Assembly (NCBI RefSeq): GCF_016612995.1
Contig: NZ_JAEOAH010000020.1
Span: forward strand, 1-41,815
Length of the DNA stretch: 41,815 nt
Reading direction: 5' to 3'
DNA from: Viridibacillus soli
Lineage (GTDB): Bacteria; Bacillota; Bacilli; Bacillales_A; Planococcaceae
Part shown: one piece after another, positions 1 through 7,070 of the stretch
Layout: every line of letters starts with the position of its first letter
How positions within the stretch are numbered: the first letter of the stretch is position 1
Program-made: the position numbers and the translations under genes
Notes under the pieces: generated by a model
Seen by the model: the letters and a program-made list of their open reading frames with translations, nothing else
The model's database searches: none
Told to the model about the DNA's origin: nothing

Positions 1-95
1 GTATAAAAGAAGTCCCGAATCTGATGAAAGATGACCACCATCAAAATTAATGACTCTTTTATTGTAACTTACGCTTTTTCTTGTACACTCTTCAT
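1..95 (-). pseudogene. IS1380-type transposase, 5' end, with early nonsense codon
   Basis: Read on the minus strand, an ATG at 95-93 with a plausible ribosome binding site (GCGAGG, 6 nt upstream) opens a frame that hits TAA at codon 9 (71-69). It then continues without interruption to the window edge as KRVINFDGGHLSSDSGLLLY. That string matches the conserved N-terminus of IS1380-family transposases (FDGG.LSSD.GLLL). The family call rests on this motif alone, because the rest lies outside the window. The upstream residues stay in frame across the TAA, which suggests a point mutation of a sense codon rather than a wrong start. No convincing terminal inverted repeat was identified beyond base 95. 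Confidence 0.55.
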
Positions 96-177
96 ATAGA
101 ACCTCGCATTTTTTGTTTTTTTTGGTGATTAAAACATATCAAAAATGAGGGTTCTTTTCACTTAAAAGGTGAAAATA

Positions 178-222
178 AAAAAGCGAGAGTTCCTTAGTCT
201 AATAAGGATTTCTCGCTTTTTT
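178..222. terminator. Bidirectional intrinsic terminator
   Basis: AAGCGAGA (181-188) pairs with TCTCGCTT (211-218) and an inner TCCTTA (191-196) pairs with TAAGGA (203-208). A-rich sequence precedes and a T-run follows, so it could stop transcripts from either side. A smaller hairpin, TTTTCAC/GTGAAAA at 155-175, sits just before it. Confidence 0.6.
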
Positions 223-358
223 ATTGTTTTCTATGAATAAAGTGGGTTATCATATTTAAAAGCAACAATTATTACGAAAAGAGAAGCAGAAGTAGGTGAA
301 AAACTAATCTAAGACGATTCTGTGTTGTTGCGCGGCCCAGCTTATCTACCTTATTTTC

Positions 359-448
359 CTATCCATTAAGAATTATTTCTGTATGATTAAACTCTATAGG
401 CTTTTCACAAGCAATTTCATCTTCTATCAAAAAACTTTCCTCTTCCAT
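359..448 (-). CDS. Possible small acidic peptide, 29 aa
   Basis: An ORF of 29 codons starts at an ATG at 448-446 behind a good purine-rich site (GAGGGTGG, about 4 nt before the ATG) and ends at TAG 361-359. The peptide begins MEEESFLIEDEIACEKP and is strongly acidic at its N-terminus, with one Cys and one His in the C-terminal part. No family is recognised. The ribosome binding site is the main reason to list it. It could be a peptide precursor, a leader peptide or chance; no modification or export genes are adjacent. Confidence 0.3.
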   Translation of the reverse strand: MEEESFLIEDEIACEKPIEFNHTEIILNG

Positions 449-1025
449 TATTCCACCCTCTTATTTAGTTGTTGTTATTTTATATTTTTCCTAATAAATA
501 CTTTAATAACATTAAAAAACCTTATCGTTTTCTTATACAAGGCAATTTCGTAATCTTAATTTTTAAAAGTAGAAAAAGATTTGATGGGGGAATTTTGGGG
601 GAAAATATAGAGAATCCATAGAATCTATAGACTTTACAGACATAAAATAGGCGTAGAAAACTTGATTTCTCTACATTTTCGCAAATTCACTTTTTTTGAG
701 GAGTGGTGGTTTAAAACTTTCAATATAAAAAAATTACGGAATACGCGGCTTCTTAAATTGCATAATACCAACGTTTATATAGGAAATGCACTGGTTTAAT
801 CGCCAGTGCTTTTTTTGTCGTTGTTTTTAATTTGACACTAATACTTTATAAATCCATTCGCTCCCTCTATATGAAAATATAACACTATAAAAAAGAGACG
901 CCCATTAAGTCTAACTAAGCCCTTTAAATGGACGCCCTTATGGACCATATTATTTCATTCATTCTTTACACTTCTAAAACTTACATATCAAATCGCTAAA
1001 GGTAAACAAATTTTTCTATAAAAAG
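449..1025. other. Gene-free AT-rich stretch
   Basis: No coding frame with a ribosome binding site is seen on either strand. The stretch holds a plus-strand terminator (788-817). It also holds an imperfect hairpin around 893-945, where CGCCCATT faces AAATGGACG and a T-run lies on the minus-strand side, possibly a second terminator behind the chemoreceptor gene. Confidence 0.4.
788..817 (+). terminator. Intrinsic terminator, plus strand
   Basis: GCACTGG (788-794) pairs with CCAGTGC (803-809) around an 8-nt loop, followed by seven T. No protein gene lies directly upstream on the plus strand, so it may end an unannotated short transcript. Confidence 0.65.
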
Positions 1026-1032
1026 AAAAAAG

Positions 1033-1072
1033 CCCAATAGTGCACTTTTTATTTAGTGTCCACTATTTGGGG
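1033..1072 (-). terminator. Terminator of the PAS chemoreceptor gene
   Basis: On the minus strand CCCAAATAGTG pairs with CACTATTGGG (one bulged A) and is followed by a T-rich tail. It lies 29 nt past the chemoreceptor stop codon. Confidence 0.65.
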
Positions 1073-1100
1073 TTCAGTTTATTTTTTCATTAAAATCCTA

Positions 1101-2009
1101 TCAAATAATTTCTGTGAAATTCTGGGCCTTGTCATCCAGTGCTTCGGCTGATGTTGATATTTCTACAAAGTCTTGTATTGCTACATTAATCTGCTCATGT
1201 GTTTCCTCCACACTTTGAGATACACGATTTATACTTCCTGTCACTTTTTCAATTTCCAAAGCAATACCTTCAATATTGTCCTTCACCTCGGAAATGGATT
1301 GCTCTACCTTCACAGACAGTTTTCTCACTTCCTTTGCAACAACATCAAAGCCGCGGCCATGCTCTCCTGCTCTAGCAGCTTCAATCGCCGCATTTAATGC
1401 TAATAAATTTGTTTGGGAGGCAATTTCTCGAATGGTTTTCACGATGCCTTTAATAGAATCAGCCTGACTTTGCAAACTTACTAAATTACCTGTGTTTTCC
1501 TCTGACTCTCTTGCAATACGAGTGATTGTCTCACGCAATTCTTGACTTCTCGTTATTCCGGCTTCTGAACGATTATGTAACTGCTTAGACATGCTCTTTA
1601 AATCGTCAGCTACTTCTACAATCAGGTTTTGGCGCTCTGTTATATTAGTAGCTATTTTCGATACTCCTACTACTTTATTGCTATCTTCAGCAAAGATGGG
1701 CATATAAGTTGCTTCTAACCATACACGATTTCCCGTAGCATCCATCCGCTCAATTTTGTCTTGAAAGCTCTTCCCTGATAGTAAATTTATCCAAAATCGT
1801 TCATATGACGGACTATTTACGAAAGATGGAAAACAAAATTCCGTATGATCCTTCCCATACATTTCTTCCACACTAAAACCTAAAGTTTGTGCGAAAAGAC
1901 TATTTACATATGCCACTTTTCGATTCAAGTCAAATCGTATAATAGCTAAATTGTTTTCAATGGCTTTCACCACAAGTTCGTCTGTTACTTGATTCTCTAA
2001 TGTATTCAT
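1101..2009 (-). CDS. Soluble PAS-domain methyl-accepting chemotaxis-type receptor
   Basis: The 302-residue product has no membrane segment, so it is a cytoplasmic receptor. Residues about 10-125 form a PAS fold ([13 protein letters not shown] near the start, TNITERQN at the C-cap) that would bind a small ligand or cofactor. The rest is helical coiled coil with the receptor hairpin tip ([20 protein letters not shown] followed by GEHGRGF) that docks CheA/CheW. The signalling domain is short compared with classical MCPs. A TTG nine bases upstream is in frame, but AAGAGGGG abuts it with no spacing and lies 9 nt before this ATG, so the ATG at 2009 is preferred. The gene is preceded by an overlapping-style leader ORF. 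The PAS ligand cannot be told; an Aer-like redox role is possible. Confidence 0.85.
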   Translation of the reverse strand: MNTLENQVTDELVVKAIENNLAIIRFDLNRKVAYVNSLFAQTLGFSVEEMYGKDHTEFCFPSFVNSPSYERFWINLLSGKSFQDKIERMDATGNRVWLEATYMPIFAEDSNKVVGVSKIATNITERQNLIVEVADDLKSMSKQLHNRSEAGITRSQELRETITRIARESEENTGNLVSLQSQADSIKGIVKTIREIASQTNLLALNAAIEAARAGEHGRGFDVVAKEVRKLSVKVEQSISEVKDNIEGIALEIEKVTGSINRVSQSVEETHEQINVAIQDFVEISTSAEALDDKAQNFTEII

Positions 2010-2010
2010 A

Positions 2011-2079
2011 TTATCCAACCCCTCTTATTTGTATATTCATGTCATCACTATCAGGTCTCTTTCTCGCTAATCTAACCAT
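2011..2079 (-). CDS. Leader ORF (22 aa) coupled to the PAS receptor gene
   Basis: An ATG at 2079-2077 follows an excellent ribosome binding site (GGAGGTG, 8 nt upstream). The 22-codon frame is basic at its start ([13 protein letters not shown]) and stops with TAA at 2013-2011, one base before the receptor ATG (TAA-T-ATG). This geometry fits translational coupling. It is in a different frame from the receptor, so it is not an N-terminal extension. No known peptide family is recognised. It may be a regulatory leader or a decayed gene end. Confidence 0.4.
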   Translation of the reverse strand: MVRLARKRPDSDDMNIQIRGVG

Positions 2080-2178
2080 GCAAAAAACACCTCCAAGTTG
2101 ATTGAAAATGTTTATAGCCAATTTTCAACATGCAAGCGCTGTGATCTCTTCCAGACTATTTAATAATTTTGATGCCAT

Positions 2179-2328
2179 CTAAATAGTACATAGAAGTAAA
2201 TCTTTTATTTTATAAAAATTTTTGACTTTCCTCTTTAAAACTATAAACTTATCTTTTGACCCAAAATGTTGGACAATCTCTCCTTCATGATTCACTAAAA
2301 AATTGGTGGCATTCGATTTAAAATTGCA
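2179..2328 (-). pseudogene. Glutathione peroxidase relic
   Basis: A 49-codon open stretch lacks a sensible start. It contains NATNFLVNHEGEIVQHFG, which lines up with the conserved C-terminal strand of glutathione peroxidase/BsaA proteins (WNFTKFLV..EGEIVKRFAP). The catalytic Cys/Gln/Trp regions are absent, and the sequence after HFG no longer resembles the family. The family call is from motif memory. The surrounding 2080-2612 otherwise holds no recognisable gene. Confidence 0.4.
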
Positions 2329-2612
2329 TCCTCCTTATGCACATGTTTTTGGTTGATTGTCTCTTCTTACAATTGATCTGACTTAGTAAAAAATCTATAT
2401 TTTATTATTCAAAATAGATATATGTAATTATCCTATATTTTCAAAAAAATAACACATATATTTTGTGAACAATATTAAACATGAAGAAGATACTCATCGG
2501 TAAAGTTTGTGGGGCCAACAGAATAATCTAGAATACTATTTTTGAAATAAAAAACATTCTTTTTGAATAGAAATTTACTATTTGCAGACATTAAAACAGA
2601 GGTGAATTTCTT

Positions 2613-3137
2613 ATGAAAAGGCTTTTTGTTCCCCTATCAATATTCTTATTTCTTCTTGTAATTTCAAACGACGTTCGAGCAAGTAATGACCAATTTGAAC
2701 AAGGTTATTATGATATAGGTTATAAAGAAATGAATACAGCTTTACAAGAAAGTACCGAGCATTTTAAACGCGACATTGCATTACCATCACAATTACCGCC
2801 TGTTCCTTTCACCCATGCTTTAGGGCGATTTAATGATTTAGAGGGCAATGAAAATGATGGATTTGAAATTGAATATATAAATAAGGATTCAGGAAATAAT
2901 CATTATACAATTCGTATAAAACCTGTGGAGCATCGATTGGAGCTTAGAAAAGAACATATTGACCGACTTTTGAAATTGAAGGATGGTCAAGACGCGGTTT
3001 TTAGTAGCTGGCTATCAGGTGCGAATTTATTAGTATTTGAAAAGGGTGGTTGGCAATATATATTATCGGTAGATAAGCAAATTTCAAACGTAGTCACAGA
3101 AGATGTATTAGTGGATATTGCAAATTCCATAAAATAA
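2613..3137 (+). CDS. Secreted protein of unknown function, DUF4367-like
   Basis: The 174-residue product starts with a clear Sec signal peptide (MKRLFVPLSIFLFLLVISND, cleavage probable after VRA near residue 23) and no lipobox Cys. The mature part has the pattern of small extracellular beta-rich domains: PSQLPPVPFTHALGRFND, then IEYINKDSGNNHYTIRIKP, and a C-terminal GGWQYILSVDKQISN. This loosely recalls DUF4367-type domains, which is a resemblance and not a firm assignment. GAGGTG lies 8 nt before the ATG. It is monocistronic, with a terminator at 3202-3245. Confidence 0.75.
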   Translation: MKRLFVPLSIFLFLLVISNDVRASNDQFEQGYYDIGYKEMNTALQESTEHFKRDIALPSQLPPVPFTHALGRFNDLEGNENDGFEIEYINKDSGNNHYTIRIKPVEHRLELRKEHIDRLLKLKDGQDAVFSSWLSGANLLVFEKGGWQYILSVDKQISNVVTEDVLVDIANSIK

Positions 3138-3201
3138 TGGACTAGATAATTTTAGAAGGACTAGTTTAACAAAAAGAGGCTGTCTAAAAAATCACTAAAA
3201 T

Positions 3202-3245
3202 AAAAGTACCGATGAAAAAAATTGTTTTTCATCGGTACTTTTTTC
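3202..3245 (+). terminator. Intrinsic terminator
   Basis: AAAAGTACCGATGAAAAA pairs with TTTTTCATCGGTACTTTT around a short loop, followed by further T. It is a near-perfect long stem behind the secreted protein gene. Confidence 0.85.
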
Positions 3246-3324
3246 AATTGTTTTGATTTTGGTTTGTTTAGTCGCTACCATTCTTTTGATTTATAAATTA
3301 TCATACCATTAAGTTTTCAAAAAT

Positions 3325-3385
3325 TTAAGAATTAAGGGAAAATTAAGGTGGAGTTTTAAGTAATTTAAGAAAGAAAACCTATAAT
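3325..3385 (+). promoter_or_regulatory. Promoter with five TTAAG direct repeats
   Basis: TTAAG occurs at 3325, 3332, 3343, 3356 and 3365, five times in 45 bp and all in the same orientation. A perfect TATAAT -10 follows at 3380-3385, with no good -35 at 17 bp spacing. Direct repeats upstream of a promoter lacking a -35 are typical of activation by an OmpR-type response regulator. It drives the exporter operon starting at 3423. The regulator is not encoded next to it. Confidence 0.4.
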
Positions 3386-3422
3386 AGTGTTAGATTGGTA
3401 AGCAGAAAGGAAGAAACCTAGT

Positions 3423-4112
3423 ATGTATGTTATCGGTAAAAGAGAATTTATTAGCTTATTCAAAGGAATTAAATCCATTATGATAATTGTAATTTTTATA
3501 GTTACTGCCTATTATTCAGCTAAGTTTTCAAATTTATTTATGTCTATGATGGAACTTACAGCAAGGGAAGGTGAACATATCCACACTTTTGGTCTTTTGG
3601 CCCTTCTCCTTCTATTTGGGCAATTATTTGTAATGGGCCTGTCACACGATAGCATAAATAGAGAGACACACGAACGTACGATACGATTTTTAGTAACAAG
3701 AACTTCAAGAACTTCCATTATATTTGGAAAGTTTTTTGGTATTTGGCTGTTTTGGCTTATCTGTCTGACGATATCCTTCTTGATTACAAGTATATTTGCA
3801 CAAAAGATTGATATTGTTATTTTCTCTCAGACAATGAGTTTATTAACCTATTATATTGCCTTAACAATCTTGCTTTCCGTTCTCATCTCTAAACCTGGAA
3901 TTACCATGTTTCTTGGAATTGTAATTGGACTAGCCTTTCCTATTTTCGGATTATGGGTTTCTTCTACGTCTAATGTATGGGTGAGTTGGATGAAATTTAT
4001 TATCCCCTATTATTATTTATTTGAAAATGACTATACTTATTGGTTGATTATTTTATTAGCCGGTATCATGCTCGTTATCGCCAATATAATTTTCAAAAGG
4101 AGGGAATACTGA
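3423..4112 (+). CDS. ABC-2 type transporter permease
   Basis: The 229-residue integral membrane protein has about six hydrophobic segments, the first at residues ~17-35 and the last at ~205-222, ending in basic residues (FKRREY). The short ABC-2 permease layout with the linked ATPase gene points to an exporter of the kind used for peptide or antibiotic efflux and immunity; the substrate is unknown. AAAGGAAG lies about 9 nt before the ATG. The stop TGA shares its last base with the ATG of the ATPase gene, so the two are translationally coupled. The promoter region carries five TTAAG repeats. Confidence 0.85.
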   Translation: MYVIGKREFISLFKGIKSIMIIVIFIVTAYYSAKFSNLFMSMMELTAREGEHIHTFGLLALLLLFGQLFVMGLSHDSINRETHERTIRFLVTRTSRTSIIFGKFFGIWLFWLICLTISFLITSIFAQKIDIVIFSQTMSLLTYYIALTILLSVLISKPGITMFLGIVIGLAFPIFGLWVSSTSNVWVSWMKFIIPYYYLFENDYTYWLIILLAGIMLVIANIIFKRREY

Positions 4113-5017
4113 TGAACGCCATCGAAACAAAGCAGCTAAAGAAATCGTATGGGGAGGTACCAATCGTAAAAGGAATTGATCTTATCGTGGAACAAGGAGA
4201 AATCTTTGGTTTTCTAGGTCGTAACGGAGCCGGTAAATCAACTTTCATCAATATGTTAACAGATATTATTCAACCAAGCTCTGGTGCATACACACTTTTA
4301 GGTGTAAAAAGCCCAAATGATCAAGTTAAGAAAAGAATCGGAGTTATGCCTGATTACTCCACTTTCTATGGATCTTTAACCGCGATGGAACATTTAAAAT
4401 TCCTATCTGCTCTTTCAGGAAAGCCAGTAGCAAAAGCGCGATGCATGGAGGTACTTCAACTAGTTGGTCTAGAATCTCATGCTCATAAAAAAACCGAGAA
4501 ATTTTCATTTGGTATGAAAAAGAAGCTTGGTATTGCACAAGCCATCGTCCATGAGCCTGAACTAATTTTTCTAGACGAACCAACTTCAGGTGTGGATGCT
4601 GAATCCGTGATCCACATCCATAAGCTGCTCATTCAGCTACACAAAAGTGGCAAGACCATTTTCATGACATCTCATAACCTTGATGAAGTAGAGAAAATAT
4701 GCACAAGAATTGCGATTATGCAAGAAGGTCAGATTGTCAAAATCGGCACAATGGATGAACTTAGAAACTTTTATAGGTCCACGATCACGGTGAAGATCAA
4801 GCATTCTCCGGTACCAAAATCTGAACAAGTAAAATTACAGCAGTGGCTGGAGTCAGTTGGGACAGATTTGGAAATGAAAGATCCTTACGTAACTATCAAC
4901 GTTGATAATGAGAAAAAGATTGCTGATATGATTCGAGCATTTAATCAGTGTAATATAGATATCTTTCGTGTAGAAGTAGAAGAACCATCACTTGAAGAAA
5001 TCTTTCTGGACGAATAG
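4112..5017 (+). CDS. ABC transporter ATP-binding protein
   Basis: The 301-residue ATPase pairs with the preceding ABC-2 permease. It shows Walker A GRNGAGKST (~residue 38), a signature region KFSFGMKKKLG that departs from LSGGQ, Walker B LIFLDEP followed by SGVD, and the H-loop TSHNLDEVEK. A C-terminal extension of about 90 residues after the nucleotide-binding domain is usual for CcmA/BcrA-like export ATPases. The start at 4112 is preferred because AAGGAGG precedes it by 8 nt; a longer frame from 4040 would run inside the permease gene. No clear terminator was found after the stop. Confidence 0.9.
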   Translation: MNAIETKQLKKSYGEVPIVKGIDLIVEQGEIFGFLGRNGAGKSTFINMLTDIIQPSSGAYTLLGVKSPNDQVKKRIGVMPDYSTFYGSLTAMEHLKFLSALSGKPVAKARCMEVLQLVGLESHAHKKTEKFSFGMKKKLGIAQAIVHEPELIFLDEPTSGVDAESVIHIHKLLIQLHKSGKTIFMTSHNLDEVEKICTRIAIMQEGQIVKIGTMDELRNFYRSTITVKIKHSPVPKSEQVKLQQWLESVGTDLEMKDPYVTINVDNEKKIADMIRAFNQCNIDIFRVEVEEPSLEEIFLDE

Positions 5018-5374
5018 ATTACTATCTTCTTCCCTACTTATCATTATCTATGTATTAAGAGCGCTTGGTTTGTGGAAGGATTATCACAATCATCAACCCA
5101 AAACATCGCGAAGTTAAAAGGAATTTAAGATATTGTTAATAAAAATTTTTCGGTATCGAAGAAATAAATGGTGAAATTAAAAATGGTATAGTAGCAAAAC
5201 AAAATGTATAAAAAAAGATCTACTAATTTTCACGTTGTTGTCCATTCAATGCAGATCTGTACATTCTTAGATTGGTTGTTCAATTCACGCGCTGGCTGCT
5301 CTGAATATCCCGCTCTTTTGAATTATCATTTTCACGAAGATTTTAATCTTGTTGTATGTCTTATATTCTTTTTT
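5018..5374. other. Gene-free stretch after the ABC operon
   Basis: An open frame at 5204-5425 has no ribosome binding site, unnatural composition and no recognisable motif, so it is not called. Nothing else coding is seen. The stretch separates the plus-strand exporter operon from the convergent minus-strand gene. Confidence 0.45.
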
Positions 5375-5412
5375 AAAAATAAAACCCCGGTTTACCAACA
5401 AGACCTACCGGG
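5375..5412 (-). terminator. Terminator of the broken membrane-protein gene
   Basis: On the minus strand CCCGGT (5412-5407) pairs with ACCGGG (5391-5386) and is followed by GTTTTATTTTT. It lies about 25 nt past the TAA at 5437. Confidence 0.6.
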
Positions 5413-5436
5413 TATTCAGAATTAATTATATTCTTT

Positions 5437-6009
5437 TTAAGAAAGGTCTTTTGTATATCTCCAGTACAAAAATAGATGCAGCACTATAATGTCTACAATA
5501 ATACTTGATGGGCCGATTGGAAAGTAAAGAGTAATTAATCCACTTATAAGGAACAAAAGAATATCAACAAATGAAAAACGCTTCATATTCTTTTTCTGCT
5601 TACTTATATAGAATACGATTACAGCTGTGAAGACAGTTCAAGCTGGGCCTATAATGCTAACCAACCCTACTAATGCATCATACATAGCAGTTGGCCCAAC
5701 GCCTGCAGCAGTAAATAAATACAGTTTCACATCATCATTTGACATTGTCAGCTTAACCCATATTGATCCGTGAGTCACGGACATAAGAGGCTGAATACCA
5801 CTATTATTTGGTGTTGGTTGCTGGATTTCAGAAGCATTAGCAATAATAGTTTCTAAAAACCCTTCTTCTGCACTATTTAGATCAAGGCGATTCGTGATTT
5901 CAGGTATTAAAGTTTTTACATCTAGATGAGTATTTTCATCAAACACGAATTCCTCAAATACACCTTTATTCAAAAAACTGTTCATTAGGCTTTGATTTTT
6001 AAGTGACAA
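5437..6009 (-). pseudogene. Membrane protein gene interrupted by in-frame TGA
   Basis: One frame of 191 codons runs from 6009 to TAA 5439-5437 with a single TGA at 5640-5638 (codon 124). The first part is a soluble acidic region ending in a hydrophobic stretch, ALVGLVSIIGPA. Directly after the TGA the same frame gives TVFTAVIVFYISKQKKNMKR and then two more hydrophobic segments. The TGA therefore falls inside what would be one transmembrane helix, as expected for a TGG (Trp) or similar codon mutated to stop. The start is also poor: TTG with a weak site, while a better site at about 6075 leads out of frame, so a second lesion near the 5' end is possible. No family is recognised. A 49-aa ORF from an internal ATG (5583) could still be made. 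Confidence 0.65.
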
Positions 6010-6162
6010 ATTATCTTCTATTTTAAATAATATTGGAATGTATATTAATCATGCATCATCTAATCCCTCTCTCTTATTATCATATTAAAGAAAACTATTC
6101 CCTTTTTTTATAATAGTTATATTTAAATAACTTTAATAGTTTATTTTGTATAATTTTAAAAA

Positions 6163-6215
6163 ACAAAAGTGGTGTTTCACAAGCCGATACTCCTACTGAG
6201 AGATGCCACTTTTGT
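6163..6215 (-). terminator. Long-loop terminator, minus strand
   Basis: ACAAAAGTGG (6163-6172) pairs perfectly with CCACTTTTGT (6206-6215). On the minus strand the hairpin is followed by a TTTTTTAAAA tail. It lies between the tandem array and the broken membrane gene and could end transcripts crossing the array. Confidence 0.6.
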
Positions 6216-6291
6216 ACTGCACAATAAAAATGAATCATCATTTCTATTTTATTGTTTTTCCTTTTGGTGCGTAATAATATATGTATCTGGT

Positions 6292-6974
6292 GAGTCATTA
6301 AAGCTGCACCGCGAGTCATCGAAGCTGAGCTGAGTCATTAAAGATGAGCCGCGAGTCATCCAAGCTGTGGCCTGAGTCATAAAAGATGAGCCGCGAGTCA
6401 TCCAAGCTGTGGCCTGAGTCATAAAAGATGAGCCGCGAGTCATCCAAGCTGTGGCCTGAGTCACAAAAGCTGCACCACGAGTCATCCAAGCTGAGCTGAG
6501 TCACAAAAGATGAGCCTCGAGTCATCCAAGCTGTGGCCCGAGTCATAAAAGATGAGCCTCGAGTCATCCAAGCTGTGGCCTGAGTCACAAAAGCTGCACC
6601 ACGAGTCATCCAAGCTGAGCTGAGTCACAAAAGATGAGCCTCGAGTCATCCAAGCTGTGGCCCGAGTCATAAAAGATGAGCCTCGAGTCATCCAAGCTGT
6701 GGCCTGAGTCACAAAAGCTGCACCACGAGTCATCCAAGCTGAGCTGAGTCACAAAAGATGAGCCTCGAGTCATCCAAGCTGTGGCCCGAGTCATAAAAGA
6801 TGAGCCTCGAGTCATCCAAGCTGTGGCCTGAGTCACAAAAGCTGAACCACGAGTCATCCAAGCTGAGCTGAGTCACAAAAGATGAGCCTCGAGTCATCCA
6901 AGCTGTGGCCCGAGTCATAAAAGATGAGCCTCGAGTCATCCAAGCTGTGGCCTGAGTCACAAAAGCTGATGTCT
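6292..6974. repeat. Tandem array of 33 GAGTCAY units with 124-bp higher-order repeat
   Basis: The 7-mer GAGTCA(T/C) occurs 33 times from 6292 to 6954, spaced 21 bp except for one class of 19-bp units. Four unit types can be told apart by the bases after the 7-mer: A aaaagatgagccKc, B ccaagctgtggccY, C aaaagctgcaccac and D ccaagctgagct (19 bp). From 6479 they run as D-A-B-A-B-C, a 124-bp block present nearly identically at 6479, 6603, 6727 and 6851 (the last incomplete). The first block (6313) has one extra A-B pair. Open frames on the minus strand are by-products: 124 is not divisible by 3, so each block shifts frame. It is not a CRISPR array, since the spacers repeat too. Confidence 0.95.
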
Positions 6975-7070
6975 GACTGTATAATTTTGATTAATCCACA
7001 CATGTGATATATACCATCACTATTTTCTCAAGTTTGCCGACTATTAAGAAAGTACTAGAATATCAATCAG

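Noticed and set aside
3172-3200. IS-element end (GAGGCTGTCTAAAAAATC) after the secreted protein gene
   Set aside because: Only a short partial resemblance, with no opposite end or transposase; it is more simply part of the terminator leader.
4040-4111. Longer N-terminus for the ABC ATPase
   Set aside because: The extra codons lie inside the permease gene, and the ribosome binding site AAGGAGG points to the ATG at 4112.
5204-5425. 73-codon plus-strand ORF
   Set aside because: No ribosome binding site, no recognisable motif, and it runs through the minus-strand terminator at 5375-5412.
6095-6960. Several overlapping minus-strand ORFs of 74-97 codons across the tandem array (products rich in MTRGSSF and DDSR)
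   Set aside because: They arise from the repeat itself. The block length of 124 bp shifts the frame each time, no ribosome binding site precedes them, and the same peptide appears in different frames.
6292-6974. CRISPR array
   Set aside because: Core repeats are only 7 bp, spacers are themselves repeated, the period is 21 bp, and no cas genes are present.
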